The notes: generated by a model from the sequence alone, not told the origin. 64,000 nucleotides of DNA from Lederbergia lenta NBRC 16444 (GCF_001591545.1 NZ_BCVC01000003.1:62001-126000), one strand, 5' to 3'. Shown: positions 8,668-18,254, counted from the first letter of the stretch. Made by a program: numbers and translations.

Positions 8668-11600
8668 TTAGTCTTCTTCTATTTCTTTACGATTTTTCTT
8701 AAATAGTTTTGAGAGTATCTCGTAAACAATTGGTACAACAATTAGTGTTAATAATGTTGAACTGATTAAACCACCAATTACTGTAATACCAAGACCTTTG
8801 GAGATTAAGCCGCCACCACCGCCTGATCCAATTGCTAACGGAACTAATGCACCAATCGTTGCGATAGCCGTCATTAAGATTGGACGTAAACGTGTTACAC
8901 CTGCTTCAAGAACTGCTTCACGCATACCTAAACCTTCACGCTCCATACGGATAATACGATCTACGAGTACAATGGCGTTTGTCACAACGATACCGATTAA
9001 CATTAATAGACCCATCATGACAGATACAGAGATCGTTTCACCGGCAATTAATAAACCAACAAATGAACCAATCACCGCAAATGGTAACGAGAATAGGATC
9101 GCAAATGGCGCGACACCTTCACGGAATGTGACAACAAGGATGAAATACACAATTGCGATTGCTGCAAGCATCGCCACACCCAGTTGTGTAAATGTTTCCG
9201 TCATATCTGCAGCTACTCCAGCAACGCCGATTGTAACACCTTTAGGTAAATCTAATTTATCAATAGCTTTATCTACTTCAGATGTTGCTTTGGAAATATC
9301 ATCACCAATGATTGTTCCAGAAACTGTTGCGTAGTATTCACCTTGACTACGAGCAAGCGTATTTAGCGTTGTACCTTTCTCAACTGCAACAAGCTCTGAT
9401 AGTTTCATTGTTGCACCAGTTGCTGTCGGTACTTCTGTGGCTAATATATCATCAATTGATTTTGGTTGTGTAGCTTGTTCTTGCTGAACGATTACCTCTA
9501 TTGAGTTACCGTCTTTTTCAACTGTAGTTAAAACGTCTTTTGTTGTTGTTGGGCTTAACATCATGACGATTTGCCCTGTTGTTAATCCATACTGTAGTAA
9601 TTCATCTTGTTCTACTTTGAACGTGTACTCAACATAAGCATCCTCTGCGCTTGAAGAAACCTTTTCTAAACCGTCATTTTCTTTCATCACATCTTCTACC
9701 ATTTTTACAGTTTCATTTAGTTTATCTAAATCTTCACTGTAGAATGAGTAGCTGATTTCATTTGTAGACATTGACATAGAAGTGAAGTCCTGGCTCTTCC
9801 ATTCACCTGATTGATCAATATTAAACACATAATCTTCAATTTCCTCACGAGCTTCTGGGAAATCATCCATTTCTGGGTCAAAGATTAGGTACATTAAAGC
9901 ACCGCCTGCTCCGCCACCCATCATTGCTGACATCTCATCGCCATTCTCCGTTACGGATAATTGAACGATATCAATATCATTACGCTTTAATAATTTTTCT
10001 TCTACTACTTCAATATTTGCTAATGTATCTTCCTTTAGCTCGCCTGCTTCAGGCGTGTAGGTCAAGTACATTACTTTTTCTTCTTCACTGCCCATAAAGC
10101 TGAAACCAATTAATGGTGTTAACGCCACACTTCCCGCTAATAACACAATGGAAATGATGGAAGTAATCCATTTATGATTCAGTGACCATTTAAGAATCCC
10201 TTTATACCAGTTAGCTAGTTTACCAGCCTCTTTATGATTACTTTCTGTCTTTTCACTATATAACTTTTTCCTAAATAAGAAGTGAGATAATGCTGGAACA
10301 ATTGTAATTGCAACAATTAACGAAGCACCAAGCGCAAACGTCATTGTTAATGCGAACGGCATGAACAGCTCGCCGACCATTCCTCCCACGAAAATAAGTG
10401 GTGCAAATACCGCAACTGTTACTAATGTAGATGACATGATTGGTTTGAACATTTCAATCGTCGCTTCACGTACAAGTGCACGACCTGTTAATTTCTCTTC
10501 TTTCAAATGTAAACGCCGATATATGTTTTCCACTACTACGATGGAGTCATCGATTACACGACCGATTGCAACTGTAATCGCACCAAGCGTCATAATATTT
10601 AACGTAATATCCAACCAGTTTAGTAGCAATAATGCCATGAATATTGAAACTGGAATAGATATAATCGATATAATTGTAGATTTGAAATCACGTAAGAATA
10701 GTAGAATGATTAGTACTGCAATTAAACCACCAAATAACGCTTTTTCAATCATTGTGGAAATCGAATCTTCAATAGGTTCACCTTGGTCAAGTGATACATC
10801 AATTACAAGACCATCTATCTTTTTCTCTTCATCTTTAATTAAATCTTTCACTTTGTTTACAACATCAACCGTATTCGCTTGTTGCCCCTTAATAATTTGA
10901 ATAGCAATCGCATCTTTACCATTTGTACGTGAAACCGATTCTACTTTACCAACTACTTTAATTGTAGCGATATCACTAAGCTTCACAAATGGTGATGGAT
11001 TTTCTGCAGATGGTGTGACAGGTATAAGCATTTCCTTTAATTCATTTGCTGTCATGAATTTACCATCTACTGATACAGCTTCTTCCCCTTCTTCAAACTC
11101 GTAAAGACCTAATGAAACAGCTAGATCACTTGCTTGAATCATTTCTTTTACTGTATCTTCCGTTATGTCTAGTTCAGCCATTTTTTCTTTGTTATAAGTA
11201 AGCTGCACTTCTTCAATATGCTGACCTGCTATCGTTGCAGATGCAACGCCATCGATTTTCTCAATTTTTGGAAGTAATATTTCCTCTACTGTTGAGGTTA
11301 GTTCAACAATATCTTCTTTTTGACTACTTACACTTAATGCAACAACTGGCATCATATTCATGCTAATCGCTGTAATTGACGGCTTTTGCGCTTCTTCTGG
11401 TAAATTTACCGCATCTAACGCAGATTGCAATGCGCGCTTCGCCTCGTCCATATCTATACCGTAGTCGTATTCCACTTGAATACTCGCCATGTTAGAATAG
11501 GAATTTGAATAAACGGATTTCACGTCTTCAAGGTTTTCCGCAGCTTTCTCTAATGGCATGGACACATCTTCCATCACTTGCTCAGGAGTTGCTCCTGGAT

Positions 11601-11754
11601 ATACTCCCGTTACCATTAAGAAAGGGATTGAAATATCTGGGATCGTCTCCGTTTTCATTCGTGTACCTGAGTAAATACCAGATACAACAATAATAACTGT
11701 AAGCAGCCATACTGCTAATTTATTCTTCAGAACAAAGTTGACTAAACCTTTCAC
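8668..11754 (-). CDS. swrC: RND efflux transporter permease, SwrC-like
   Basis: 1028 aa with the RND layout: TM1 (about 12-30), a large outer loop, TM2-6, a second outer loop, and TM8-12. The TM4 segment contains the paired acidic residues in AIGRVIDDSIVVVEN that carry protons in this superfamily. The N-terminus (KNKLAVWLLT, then PDISIPFLMV and YPGATPEQV) resembles Bacillus SwrC/YerP, a pump for surfactin and other amphipathic compounds. The start is a GTG with AGGTG 6 nt upstream. Its divergent TetR neighbour matches the yerO-yerP arrangement of B. subtilis. A gene for a membrane-fusion partner is not present nearby. Confidence 0.88.
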   Translation of the reverse strand: MKGLVNFVLKNKLAVWLLTVIIVVSGIYSGTRMKTETIPDISIPFLMVTGVYPGATPEQVMEDVSMPLEKAAENLEDVKSVYSNSYSNMASIQVEYDYGIDMDEAKRALQSALDAVNLPEEAQKPSITAISMNMMPVVALSVSSQKEDIVELTSTVEEILLPKIEKIDGVASATIAGQHIEEVQLTYNKEKMAELDITEDTVKEMIQASDLAVSLGLYEFEEGEEAVSVDGKFMTANELKEMLIPVTPSAENPSPFVKLSDIATIKVVGKVESVSRTNGKDAIAIQIIKGQQANTVDVVNKVKDLIKDEEKKIDGLVIDVSLDQGEPIEDSISTMIEKALFGGLIAVLIILLFLRDFKSTIISIISIPVSIFMALLLLNWLDITLNIMTLGAITVAIGRVIDDSIVVVENIYRRLHLKEEKLTGRALVREATIEMFKPIMSSTLVTVAVFAPLIFVGGMVGELFMPFALTMTFALGASLIVAITIVPALSHFLFRKKLYSEKTESNHKEAGKLANWYKGILKWSLNHKWITSIISIVLLAGSVALTPLIGFSFMGSEEEKVMYLTYTPEAGELKEDTLANIEVVEEKLLKRNDIDIVQLSVTENGDEMSAMMGGGAGGALMYLIFDPEMDDFPEAREEIEDYVFNIDQSGEWKSQDFTSMSMSTNEISYSFYSEDLDKLNETVKMVEDVMKENDGLEKVSSSAEDAYVEYTFKVEQDELLQYGLTTGQIVMMLSPTTTKDVLTTVEKDGNSIEVIVQQEQATQPKSIDDILATEVPTATGATMKLSELVAVEKGTTLNTLARSQGEYYATVSGTIIGDDISKATSEVDKAIDKLDLPKGVTIGVAGVAADMTETFTQLGVAMLAAIAIVYFILVVTFREGVAPFAILFSLPFAVIGSFVGLLIAGETISVSVMMGLLMLIGIVVTNAIVLVDRIIRMEREGLGMREAVLEAGVTRLRPILMTAIATIGALVPLAIGSGGGGGLISKGLGITVIGGLISSTLLTLIVVPIVYEILSKLFKKNRKEIEED

Positions 11755-11797
11755 TTACTACACCTGCCTCTATTTGACTTTTTAAGCTCATTTCCTC

Positions 11798-11826
11798 ATA
11801 ATAATGACTAATTAGTCAATTGTCAA
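11798..11826 (-). promoter_or_regulatory. SigA promoter of the RND pump with an embedded TetR operator
   Basis: Read on the minus strand: TTGACA (11821-11826), 17-nt spacer, TATTAT (11798-11803). The spacer is almost filled by the perfect 14-bp palindrome TGACTAATTAGTCA (11805-11818). A repressor bound there would block RNA polymerase. The divergent tetR gene is the obvious candidate and could autoregulate from the same site. Confidence 0.8.
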
Positions 11827-11854
11827 TGAAAGAACATAGGAGCGATAAAATAAA

Positions 11855-12688
11855 ATGATAAAAAAACAATTAATTATGGATAAAGCACTAGAACTTTTTG
11901 CACAGCGAGGCTTTGAATCGACCTCAGTTCAACAGATAACAGAGCATTGCGGAATTTCTAAAGGTGCTTTTTACTTATCATTTAAATCAAAGGATGAATT
12001 GATTTTAGCATTGATTGATCATTTTATGATGCAATTCACCACCAATATTGACTACAAGGTCAAAAATACAAAAGATAATGAAAAACTTCTGTATGAATTT
12101 TTTTATACGATATTTCATTCTTTTCATCAGCATTCTGATTTTGCCAAAATACTTATTAAAGAGCAAGCACAATCATTTAACGAAGAATTCATTTTAAAAA
12201 TGCGTTATTATGACAGATTAATGGAAAAAGTAATTTTATCGATGATTGAAAGATTATATGGTGAAGAGATCAAACAGATAAAATATGATCTAATCTATTG
12301 CATCAAAGGCTTTATGAAGACTTATTCAGAGTTATTTCTTTTCTATAACTTACCGCTAGATGTGGATTTATTATCACAATCGCTCGTGGAAAAAACCAAT
12401 TTACTAGCAAAACACATTACTATTCCCTTTATTTCAAGCGAGCTTGTTGAACTGTTTCAGCAACCGATAAATGAAGATTTAAAAAAAGAACAAATCATCG
12501 AAACAATGGAACAAAAAATAAAAGAAATGGAAGAGCCAATTGAAAAAGAGTCGCTAATTTTGCTAAAGCAAGAGCTACTTGAACCGACTTTAAATCCCGC
12601 TATTATAAAAGGATTACTTGAAAATATTAGCAGTCATCCTCATTGTAAGTGGATCTCTTATTCACTTCGTAACTATTTTGAGTTTTAA
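11855..12688 (+). CDS. TetR/AcrR-family repressor (YerO-like)
   Basis: 277 aa. The N-terminal helix-turn-helix is clear (ALELFAQRGFESTS, then ITEHCGISKGAFYLSF, residues about 9-45). The remainder is an all-helical ligand-binding domain, somewhat longer than typical TetR proteins (about 200 aa). It is divergent from the SwrC-like pump gene with the palindromic operator between them, so it probably represses the pump and responds to an amphipathic effector. AGGAG lies about 12 nt from the ATG. An ATG at codon 8 is an alternative start. Confidence 0.85.
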   Translation: MIKKQLIMDKALELFAQRGFESTSVQQITEHCGISKGAFYLSFKSKDELILALIDHFMMQFTTNIDYKVKNTKDNEKLLYEFFYTIFHSFHQHSDFAKILIKEQAQSFNEEFILKMRYYDRLMEKVILSMIERLYGEEIKQIKYDLIYCIKGFMKTYSELFLFYNLPLDVDLLSQSLVEKTNLLAKHITIPFISSELVELFQQPINEDLKKEQIIETMEQKIKEMEEPIEKESLILLKQELLEPTLNPAIIKGLLENISSHPHCKWISYSLRNYFEF

Positions 12689-12861
12689 AAGTGACTTGAA
12701 CATTTTAGCAATGCCAGATGTATTCAAAATTACATTCTTTTTTAGCTTAACGCGATAACAAAGAAAACTAAACCGGCTAGGGTTTGATGTTGTACTACGT
12801 CTTAAGGTGTACTCATTTTTCACTTTCTAATAAATGGAATGTAAATGTCTAAATATAAAAT

Positions 12862-12914
12862 AATGAAAAGGGACTGGCTAAAACGTCTAAGTTTTCGCCC
12901 AGTCCCTTTTCATT
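12862..12914 (+). terminator. Terminator after tetR
   Basis: AATGAAAAGGGACTGG pairs perfectly with CCAGTCCCTTTTCATT (16-bp stem, 21-nt loop). The right arm ends in CCCTTTTCATTT, so it can act as a plus-strand terminator although it lies about 170 bp after the stop. Confidence 0.75.
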
Positions 12915-13026
12915 TAAGTGTTTTATCGCTTGTTCATTGCACATCGTTTGGTAGCATCTCTCCATTTTTCATTTGAATATTTATTGTAGTTATTAGACAT
13001 TCTAAAATTAACTGGAGGGAGGAAAT

Positions 13027-13287
13027 ATGAGCACTTACGCAAAATCCGAATTATCATTATTAAGTGAGTTATTTTTGGCCATTTTATTAACAGCTTGCTA
13101 CGGGATTTTTTGTTTTAAATCATTTCAACCATTTCCGTGGCTTTCCTTTATTGGCGCTCCAATTGGTCTTGCCATCATTATTGCTTGTTGGAAAATGAAA
13201 AGTCCTCAATGGACCTTTTTTATCGTAGGCTTATTATTAAACACTGTTATTTGGTCTATTGTTTTTAATTGGTCTTCCATTTTTTAA
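13027..13287 (+). CDS. Small integral membrane protein
   Basis: 86 aa with three hydrophobic segments (about 12-30, 36-54, 61-80). GGAGGGAGG precedes the ATG by 4-5 nt, a very strong site. A distant resemblance to short YrdB/DUF2568-type membrane proteins is possible, but I cannot assign a family. It is monocistronic, between two hairpins. Confidence 0.65.
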   Translation: MSTYAKSELSLLSELFLAILLTACYGIFCFKSFQPFPWLSFIGAPIGLAIIIACWKMKSPQWTFFIVGLLLNTVIWSIVFNWSSIF

Positions 13288-13310
13288 ATAACTTTATCTC
13301 AACTAATATA

Positions 13311-13353
13311 AACTAGCCTGCAATCATAACTTCTGTTGATTACAAGCTGGTTT
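13311..13353. terminator. Hairpin between convergent genes
   Basis: AACTAGCCTGCAATCA pairs with TGATTACAAGCTGGTTT (14-16 bp with G-U pairs). It lies between the plus-strand membrane protein gene and the minus-strand cccA gene and could terminate both. Confidence 0.6.
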
Positions 13354-13428
13354 ATGTGTTTATCGTTTATTTACACTAAATAAATATAAGTTCATTATCT
13401 TTAATACTTCCCTTGGAAATATATACAT

Positions 13429-13773
13429 TTACCTCTTCTGAGATAGCCATTCAGCAACAACTTTAGCTTCTTCCGGTGAGATAACCCCTGCTGGCATACT
13501 ATTTTTCCCATTATTAATAATATCTTCGATTTCAGTTTGTGAATACTTTGAACCCACTTTATTTAGGGCAGGTCCCGCCCCGCCTTCTAAATTCTCCCCG
13601 TGACAAGTAATACAGCTAGTATTTATGATCTCTTCAGCATTGCTAGCAGTCGTTACCTCTCCACCTTCACCCTCTGGTTCAGAAGACTGCGTTCCTTCAT
13701 AAAAAAACAGTAAAAAAACTAAACATCCTGCAAGGGCAATATTAACCAAAGTAGTGATCCATACTTTTCTCAT
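13429..13773 (-). CDS. cccA: Membrane-anchored cytochrome c550-like protein
   Basis: 114 aa. An N-terminal transmembrane anchor (about residues 4-25) is followed by an acidic linker and a small cytochrome c domain. CITCH (54-58) binds haem covalently, and Met93 in NSMPAG is the likely axial ligand. Length and layout match Bacillus CccA (120 aa) more than lipoprotein CccB. The ATG at 13771-13773 was chosen over one 27 nt earlier because GGAGG (13781-13785) is 7 nt from it. Third gene of the tatC-tatA-cccA run. It is a plausible electron acceptor for the divergent GMC dehydrogenase. Confidence 0.85.
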   Translation of the reverse strand: MRKVWITTLVNIALAGCLVFLLFFYEGTQSSEPEGEGGEVTTASNAEEIINTSCITCHGENLEGGAGPALNKVGSKYSQTEIEDIINNGKNSMPAGVISPEEAKVVAEWLSQKR

Positions 13774-13898
13774 CCCGTAACCTCCAAAAAAACCTTTCAT
13801 TTTAATCGATTTACATATTTTTTTATTATGTCGTTTCTATACTTTGTGAGTGGACCGTCAACATTTGATTAGATTAGCTAATAGAAATATTTGGTATG

Positions 13899-14108
13899 TT
13901 ATATTTGTTTTTTCTCTTTGCGTTCAGTTTGTTTTTCTTCTAATTCAAATTCTCCTGTTACATCATCTACTACCTCTTTGGTAGAATTTTTGAATTCCTT
14001 TAACGTTTGGCCGACAGCCCTTCCTAATTGAGGAAGCTTAGCAGGACCGAAAATAATTAAAGCAATGATTAGGATTAATATTAATCCAGGCACACCTACA
14101 TTTGGCAT
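13899..14108 (-). CDS. tatA: Twin-arginine translocase component TatA
   Basis: 69 aa: a short N-terminal transmembrane helix ([21 protein letters not shown]), the FGPAKLP hinge, then an amphipathic helix ([13 protein letters not shown]) and a charged tail. TatA oligomers form the passage for folded Tat substrates. The start at 14106-14108 has AGGAGGG 6 nt upstream. It lies downstream of tatC with a gap of about 100 bp. Confidence 0.93.
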   Translation of the reverse strand: MPNVGVPGLILILIIALIIFGPAKLPQLGRAVGQTLKEFKNSTKEVVDDVTGEFELEEKQTERKEKKQI

Positions 14109-14211
14109 CTTTTTCCCTCCTATTGGAACGTATATAAATGTTAGTTTTAACAAATAATCCTCGTTTTAGTAATAATTCTTTTATTCCAACTGAAATTACA
14201 GATTAGCCACT

Positions 14212-14919
14212 TTATTTCCGGTTAAAGGACCAACTGGAAATTAAAATACTAATTTCAAATAAAGTGATTAAAGGGATAATAATTAAGAAATCAGAAATAA
14301 AATCTGGCGGCGTAATTAATACCCCTATTACTACTAAAATAAAATATGAAATTTTCCTCATTTTCCTTAATGATTTTGGTGTTACTATTCCGAGCTTTGT
14401 TAGAAATAAGATGACAACTGGCATTTCAAATATAAGACCAACTGGGATGATTAGATTAAACATAAATGTAAAGTACTGGTTCATCCCATATGTTTCCGTG
14501 GCATTAATCGATTGATTGATTTTGGACATAAAATCTAACATTAATGGAAATAAGATAAAATAGCTGAAAGCTACTCCAGCAAGAAATAAGAAAAAAGAAA
14601 TAGGTATATATCTAAAAGTTCCTTTCGCTTCTGTCTCCGACAACCCTGGTTTTACAAATAACCACACTTGATGCAACGCTATGGGTAATGTCAATAGTAT
14701 GGCAATGACCATAGCACACTTAACATATATTAATAATCCATCTGTAAAACCAAACACATTCCAATCTACATTAACAGCGGTCGGTTGTAATTTTATTAAG
14801 TTTAATAATTTGGATGCAACACCAAACCCTATACATAGAGATAAAATAAATGTCATTACTATAATAATTAGCCGTTTCCTTAACTCAGTTAAATGCTCGA
14901 CAAGCGTGTATTCTTCCAT
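14212..14919 (-). CDS. tatC: Twin-arginine translocase receptor TatC
   Basis: 235 aa, six transmembrane helices. The N-terminal HLTELRKRL motif and the cytoplasmic loop region typical of TatC are present, together with FVKPGLSETE after TM2. TatC recognises the twin-arginine signal peptide. It is the first gene of the tatC-tatA-cccA run and is divergent from a gene whose product has a clear RR signal, so this Tat pair may be dedicated to that substrate. Confidence 0.93.
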   Translation of the reverse strand: MEEYTLVEHLTELRKRLIIIVMTFILSLCIGFGVASKLLNLIKLQPTAVNVDWNVFGFTDGLLIYVKCAMVIAILLTLPIALHQVWLFVKPGLSETEAKGTFRYIPISFFLFLAGVAFSYFILFPLMLDFMSKINQSINATETYGMNQYFTFMFNLIIPVGLIFEMPVVILFLTKLGIVTPKSLRKMRKISYFILVVIGVLITPPDFISDFLIIIPLITLFEISILISSWSFNRK

Positions 14920-15105
14920 GTTTCTAGCCCACCCATTTATCGCGTGTTTTCAGTGTTACTAGAATTGCCAGAGTTAAGAGTTATTAATCAAGAATCGCTC
15001 ATTTATCCTTATTTTGTTCCCAGTTAATCACTATATGGAATTGGCGCAAGTAATCACCCAATAAAGTCCTTAAGAAAACATACCAATATATACCTTCAAC
15101 TATAG

Positions 15106-15119
15106 CGAAAACGTTTATT
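15106..15119. promoter_or_regulatory. Possible CcpA (cre) site
   Basis: CGAAAACGTTTATT matches the cre core (GAAAACGTTT) at 10 of 14 positions of TGAAAACGTTTTCA. It sits about 80 bp upstream of the dehydrogenase small-subunit start in the divergent tat/dehydrogenase gap. Carbon catabolite control would suit a sugar-acid or sugar dehydrogenase, but a match this size can occur by chance. Confidence 0.3.
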
Positions 15120-15195
15120 TTAATAGAAATCAGGACAGGCTTAAGGTATTAGTTGTTAATCTTCTTATTCTTAACTTACATTAGGAGGTTTTTTC

Positions 15196-15957
15196 GTGTC
15201 AGATAAAGAGAGCAGAGAAGTCGGTACTAAAAGTACTAGACGAAACTTTTTAAAAAACTCTGGATTAACAGTCGGGGGCCTTGTGCTTGGTGGAGCAGTT
15301 GGGAGCCTGTTTAGGCAGAACCCTGAAAGTGGAAAGAAAACAGAACAAACCACCCAAGCTCCAACTGCTAACCCCAATTTAGCGTTGATGTTTTTTTATC
15401 CTGGAGAATATCAAACAGCCATGGCGGCTGTTGAACGTATTTTTCCAAAGGACGAGCTTGGTCCAGGCGCACAGGAACTTAATGCAGCTATTTATATTGA
15501 TCATCAACTTGCTAGCCAATGGGGCGTAAATGCAAAAGATTATATGTTAGGTCCCTTTCATGAGCCGGAGCCAACACAAGGTGAGCAGATCCGTATTTTA
15601 CGTAAAGATTTGTTCAGATTAGGTTTAAAAGGATTAGATGATTATAGTAATAAACATTATAAAAAAACCTTCATTGACTTAGAAGGATCAGAACAAGACG
15701 AAGTATTAGTTGCGTTTGAGAAAGGTGAAGCAGATTCGCTTTCTGGAGTATCTACAGCCGACTTTTTCAGATTGCTAAGAAACTTAACCATTGAAGGGGT
15801 TTATGCAGATCCAATGTACGGTGGAAATAAGGAGATGCAAGGATGGAAAATGCGAAGTTTCCCTGGTAATAAAATGAGTTTTACAAAAGAAATTCAAAGC
15901 AAAGAATTTATACAATTAGAACCAAGCAGCCTTCACGATCATATGGGGCATTCATAA
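15196..15957 (+). CDS. Gluconate 2-dehydrogenase subunit 3-like protein with Tat signal
   Basis: 253 aa. The N-terminus carries a twin-arginine signal (STRRNFLKNS, residues 13-22) and a hydrophobic stretch (about 23-38). The rest resembles the small (gamma) subunit of FAD-dependent gluconate/glucose dehydrogenases, a chaperone-like subunit that escorts the flavoprotein through Tat. The GTG start has AGGAGG 7 nt upstream. The GMC gene follows after about 21 nt, so they form an operon and probably a complex outside the membrane. Confidence 0.85.
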   Translation: MSDKESREVGTKSTRRNFLKNSGLTVGGLVLGGAVGSLFRQNPESGKKTEQTTQAPTANPNLALMFFYPGEYQTAMAAVERIFPKDELGPGAQELNAAIYIDHQLASQWGVNAKDYMLGPFHEPEPTQGEQIRILRKDLFRLGLKGLDDYSNKHYKKTFIDLEGSEQDEVLVAFEKGEADSLSGVSTADFFRLLRNLTIEGVYADPMYGGNKEMQGWKMRSFPGNKMSFTKEIQSKEFIQLEPSSLHDHMGHS

Positions 15958-15978
15958 TAAAAGTAAGGAGTGTCAATC

Positions 15979-17694
15979 ATGGCTAAAAAACTTCCTAAAG
16001 TACCCGTGGTTATCGTCGGAATGGGTTGGGCTGGGGGAATCATTGCCTCAGAATTAACAAAAGCGGGGATCAAAGTACTTGGACTGGAACGCGGGAAAGA
16101 GAGAAAAATGAGCGATTATTTAATGGTACATGATGAACTTCGTTTCCAACAGCGAACAGAGTTAATGCAAGACCTTTCCAAAGAAACCATTACATCACGT
16201 AATAATGGAAAAATAAGAGCTCTCCCTATGCGCCATTACGGAACATTTATCGTAGGCGATGGTTTAGGTGGCGCTGGGAGTCACTGGAATGGACAAACTT
16301 ATCGTTTCCTTCCTTATGATTTTGAAATCAAATCAAAGACCATTGACAGATATGGTGCAAAAAAAATAAAAGCTGGCTATACACTGCAAGATTGGGGCAT
16401 TACATATGACGAGCTCGAACCATATTATGACACTTTTGAAAAGATGGCTGGAATTTCCGGTGAAACAGTTGAGTTATATGGTCCTCGCTCAAACCCATAT
16501 CCAACAGGACCAATGGTAAAAACGCCCGTTCTCGAAGAATTTGAAAAGGCAACGAAAAAACTTGGCTATAAACCATATATACTGCCTTCTGCGAATCTCT
16601 CTGAGAATTACACAAATCCAGATGGTATTTCACGTTCGGCATGTCAATACTGTGCCTACTGTGAAAACTTCGGCTGTGAATATGGAGCAAAAGCTGACCC
16701 AGTTGTAACCGTTCTTCCTGTTGCACAACAAACAGGTAACCTTGAGCTTCGTACACACGCAAATGTGACACGTATTTTAAATGATGGAAATAAAGCAACG
16801 GGAGTCATGTATGTAAATACATTTTCCGGCGAGGAGTTTGAACAGCCTGCTGACGTGGTGGTCATAGCGAGTTATGTATTTAATAATGTAAGGCTTTTAC
16901 TTAACTCAAAACTTGGACAACCTTATGATCCCAAAACAGGGACAGGAGTAATCGGAAAGAATTATTGTTATCAAGTAAGCTCAGGTTATTCCACGTTATT
17001 TTATAATGATCGAGAGTTTAACATATATGGTGGTGCAGGAGCATTAGGGATTGAGATTCCTGAATTCGCAGGTGATAATTTTGATCATACAAATGAAAAC
17101 TTTCTTCACGGGGCAGGTATTCGTACGACCCAATATGGAGCGCGACCTATTGCTACTAACAATGCGCCAATTGGAACACCTACATGGGGACCAGAATTTA
17201 AGAAACAAACAATAAAATATGCAAATAGTGTACTTCAAGTAAAATCACAAGGCGCAAGTTTGCCTCATGAACAAAACTATCTTGATCTAGATCCTACCTA
17301 TAAAGATGTATATGGGATGCCTTTATTACGTATGACATATGATTATACTGAACAAGATCGCGAATTAGTAAAATTCATGTCTAATGTAACAAAGTCAATA
17401 GCAAAAGAAATGAATCCAGATCATATTGATACAGTCGGTGAACAAGGACCTTTTAACGTGAACACGGATACGAACACACATAACACGGGTGGCGTCATGA
17501 TGGGCATTGATCCGCAGACATCCGCAGTCAATTCTTATATGCAAATGTGGGATGCTGAAAATGTATTTGTCGCTGGTGCTTCGGCATTTCCTCATAATAG
17601 CTCTTTTAACCCAACTGGTACATTAGGTGCCCTTTCATATAGAGCTTCTGAAGGAATTGTAAAATACCTTAAGCAAGGCGGTTCTCTTGTTTAA
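15979..17694 (+). CDS. GMC-family flavoprotein dehydrogenase, large subunit
   Basis: 571 aa. FAD Rossmann motif VVIVGMGWAGGIIASEL near the N-terminus, then GDGLGGAGSHWNG. A four-cysteine cluster at residues 222-233 (C-x2-C-x2-C-x4-C) resembles the Fe-S motif of FAD-dependent glucose/gluconate dehydrogenases. The C-terminal GMC motifs are HNTGG and SSFNPTGTLGALSYR. It has no signal peptide and would be exported bound to the upstream Tat-signal subunit. Start is the ATG at 15979, 8 nt after AAGGAG; the GTG at 15970 overlaps that site. Electrons would pass via the Fe-S cluster to a cytochrome such as CccA. The substrate is not determined. Confidence 0.88.
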   Translation: MAKKLPKVPVVIVGMGWAGGIIASELTKAGIKVLGLERGKERKMSDYLMVHDELRFQQRTELMQDLSKETITSRNNGKIRALPMRHYGTFIVGDGLGGAGSHWNGQTYRFLPYDFEIKSKTIDRYGAKKIKAGYTLQDWGITYDELEPYYDTFEKMAGISGETVELYGPRSNPYPTGPMVKTPVLEEFEKATKKLGYKPYILPSANLSENYTNPDGISRSACQYCAYCENFGCEYGAKADPVVTVLPVAQQTGNLELRTHANVTRILNDGNKATGVMYVNTFSGEEFEQPADVVVIASYVFNNVRLLLNSKLGQPYDPKTGTGVIGKNYCYQVSSGYSTLFYNDREFNIYGGAGALGIEIPEFAGDNFDHTNENFLHGAGIRTTQYGARPIATNNAPIGTPTWGPEFKKQTIKYANSVLQVKSQGASLPHEQNYLDLDPTYKDVYGMPLLRMTYDYTEQDRELVKFMSNVTKSIAKEMNPDHIDTVGEQGPFNVNTDTNTHNTGGVMMGIDPQTSAVNSYMQMWDAENVFVAGASAFPHNSSFNPTGTLGALSYRASEGIVKYLKQGGSLV

Positions 17695-17725
17695 ATTAGC
17701 TTTTCACTTTGCTCGTAAAGTGTGA

Positions 17726-17762
17726 AATACCTGCTTCCAGAATATGGACAGGTATTTTTTAT
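17726..17762 (+). terminator. Terminator of the GMC operon
   Basis: AATACCTG pairs with CAGGTATT, followed by TTTTTATT, 30 bp after the stop of the GMC gene. Confidence 0.85.
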
Positions 17763-17868
17763 TGTTCCAAGAAATTTCTTTGGGGGTAACAAAAAATTCC
17801 AGAGCCGTTTAAGAGTAAGTAATCATTTATGGTGCATATTAACATTAATAAGCTAATGGGGGGATATT

Positions 17869-18129
17869 ATGAGAGCAAAAGGGAAAATCCTTATCTTGTC
17901 CGCTTTACTTTCAGTCAGCTTTTTATCTGCATGTAACACAGATAATAACAAATTTAATGAGCAAGAAGAAATAGATTATCGTCCGGTTCGATATGATAAT
18001 AATACAGACCTAAATGATGATAACCAAGTGAAGAAACCTTATATCCATGATGAGAATCCTGACGAAACAAATGAGGGGATGCAAAAGGGATATGATCTTG
18101 AATTTAATAAAAACAGAGGGGCAGAGTGA
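17869..18129 (+). CDS. Small lipoprotein
   Basis: 86 aa. Lipoprotein signal with lipobox LSAC (Cys22), then a short hydrophilic tail rich in Asn, Asp and Glu. It would be tethered to the outer face of the membrane. GGGGGG precedes the ATG. No recognised family. Small Asn/Asp-rich lipoproteins of this size are often sporulation-related in Bacillaceae, but nothing here proves that. Confidence 0.6.
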   Translation: MRAKGKILILSALLSVSFLSACNTDNNKFNEQEEIDYRPVRYDNNTDLNDDNQVKKPYIHDENPDETNEGMQKGYDLEFNKNRGAE

Positions 18130-18216
18130 ATACCCCTTAAACCGTTATCCCTGTTAACCGATGAGCAGCAAAATTTTGAAATTAGATGACAGCCTAGAAT
18201 TACCGTATTGGAAACA

Positions 18217-18254
18217 AAAAGCGAGACTCTCGGCTTGTGAAAGTCTCGCTTTTA
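18217..18254 (+). terminator. Terminator after the small lipoprotein gene
   Basis: AAAAGCGAGACT pairs with AGTCTCGCTTTT (12 bp, 13-nt loop) and ends in a short T-run. It lies between convergent genes and may serve both. Confidence 0.8.

Noticed and set aside
8798-10900. Long plus-strand frames opposite the RND pump gene (8798-9334, 10361-10900)
   Set aside because: They are antisense shadows of the pump gene with low-complexity, Ile/Thr/Asn-rich translations and no ribosome binding sites.
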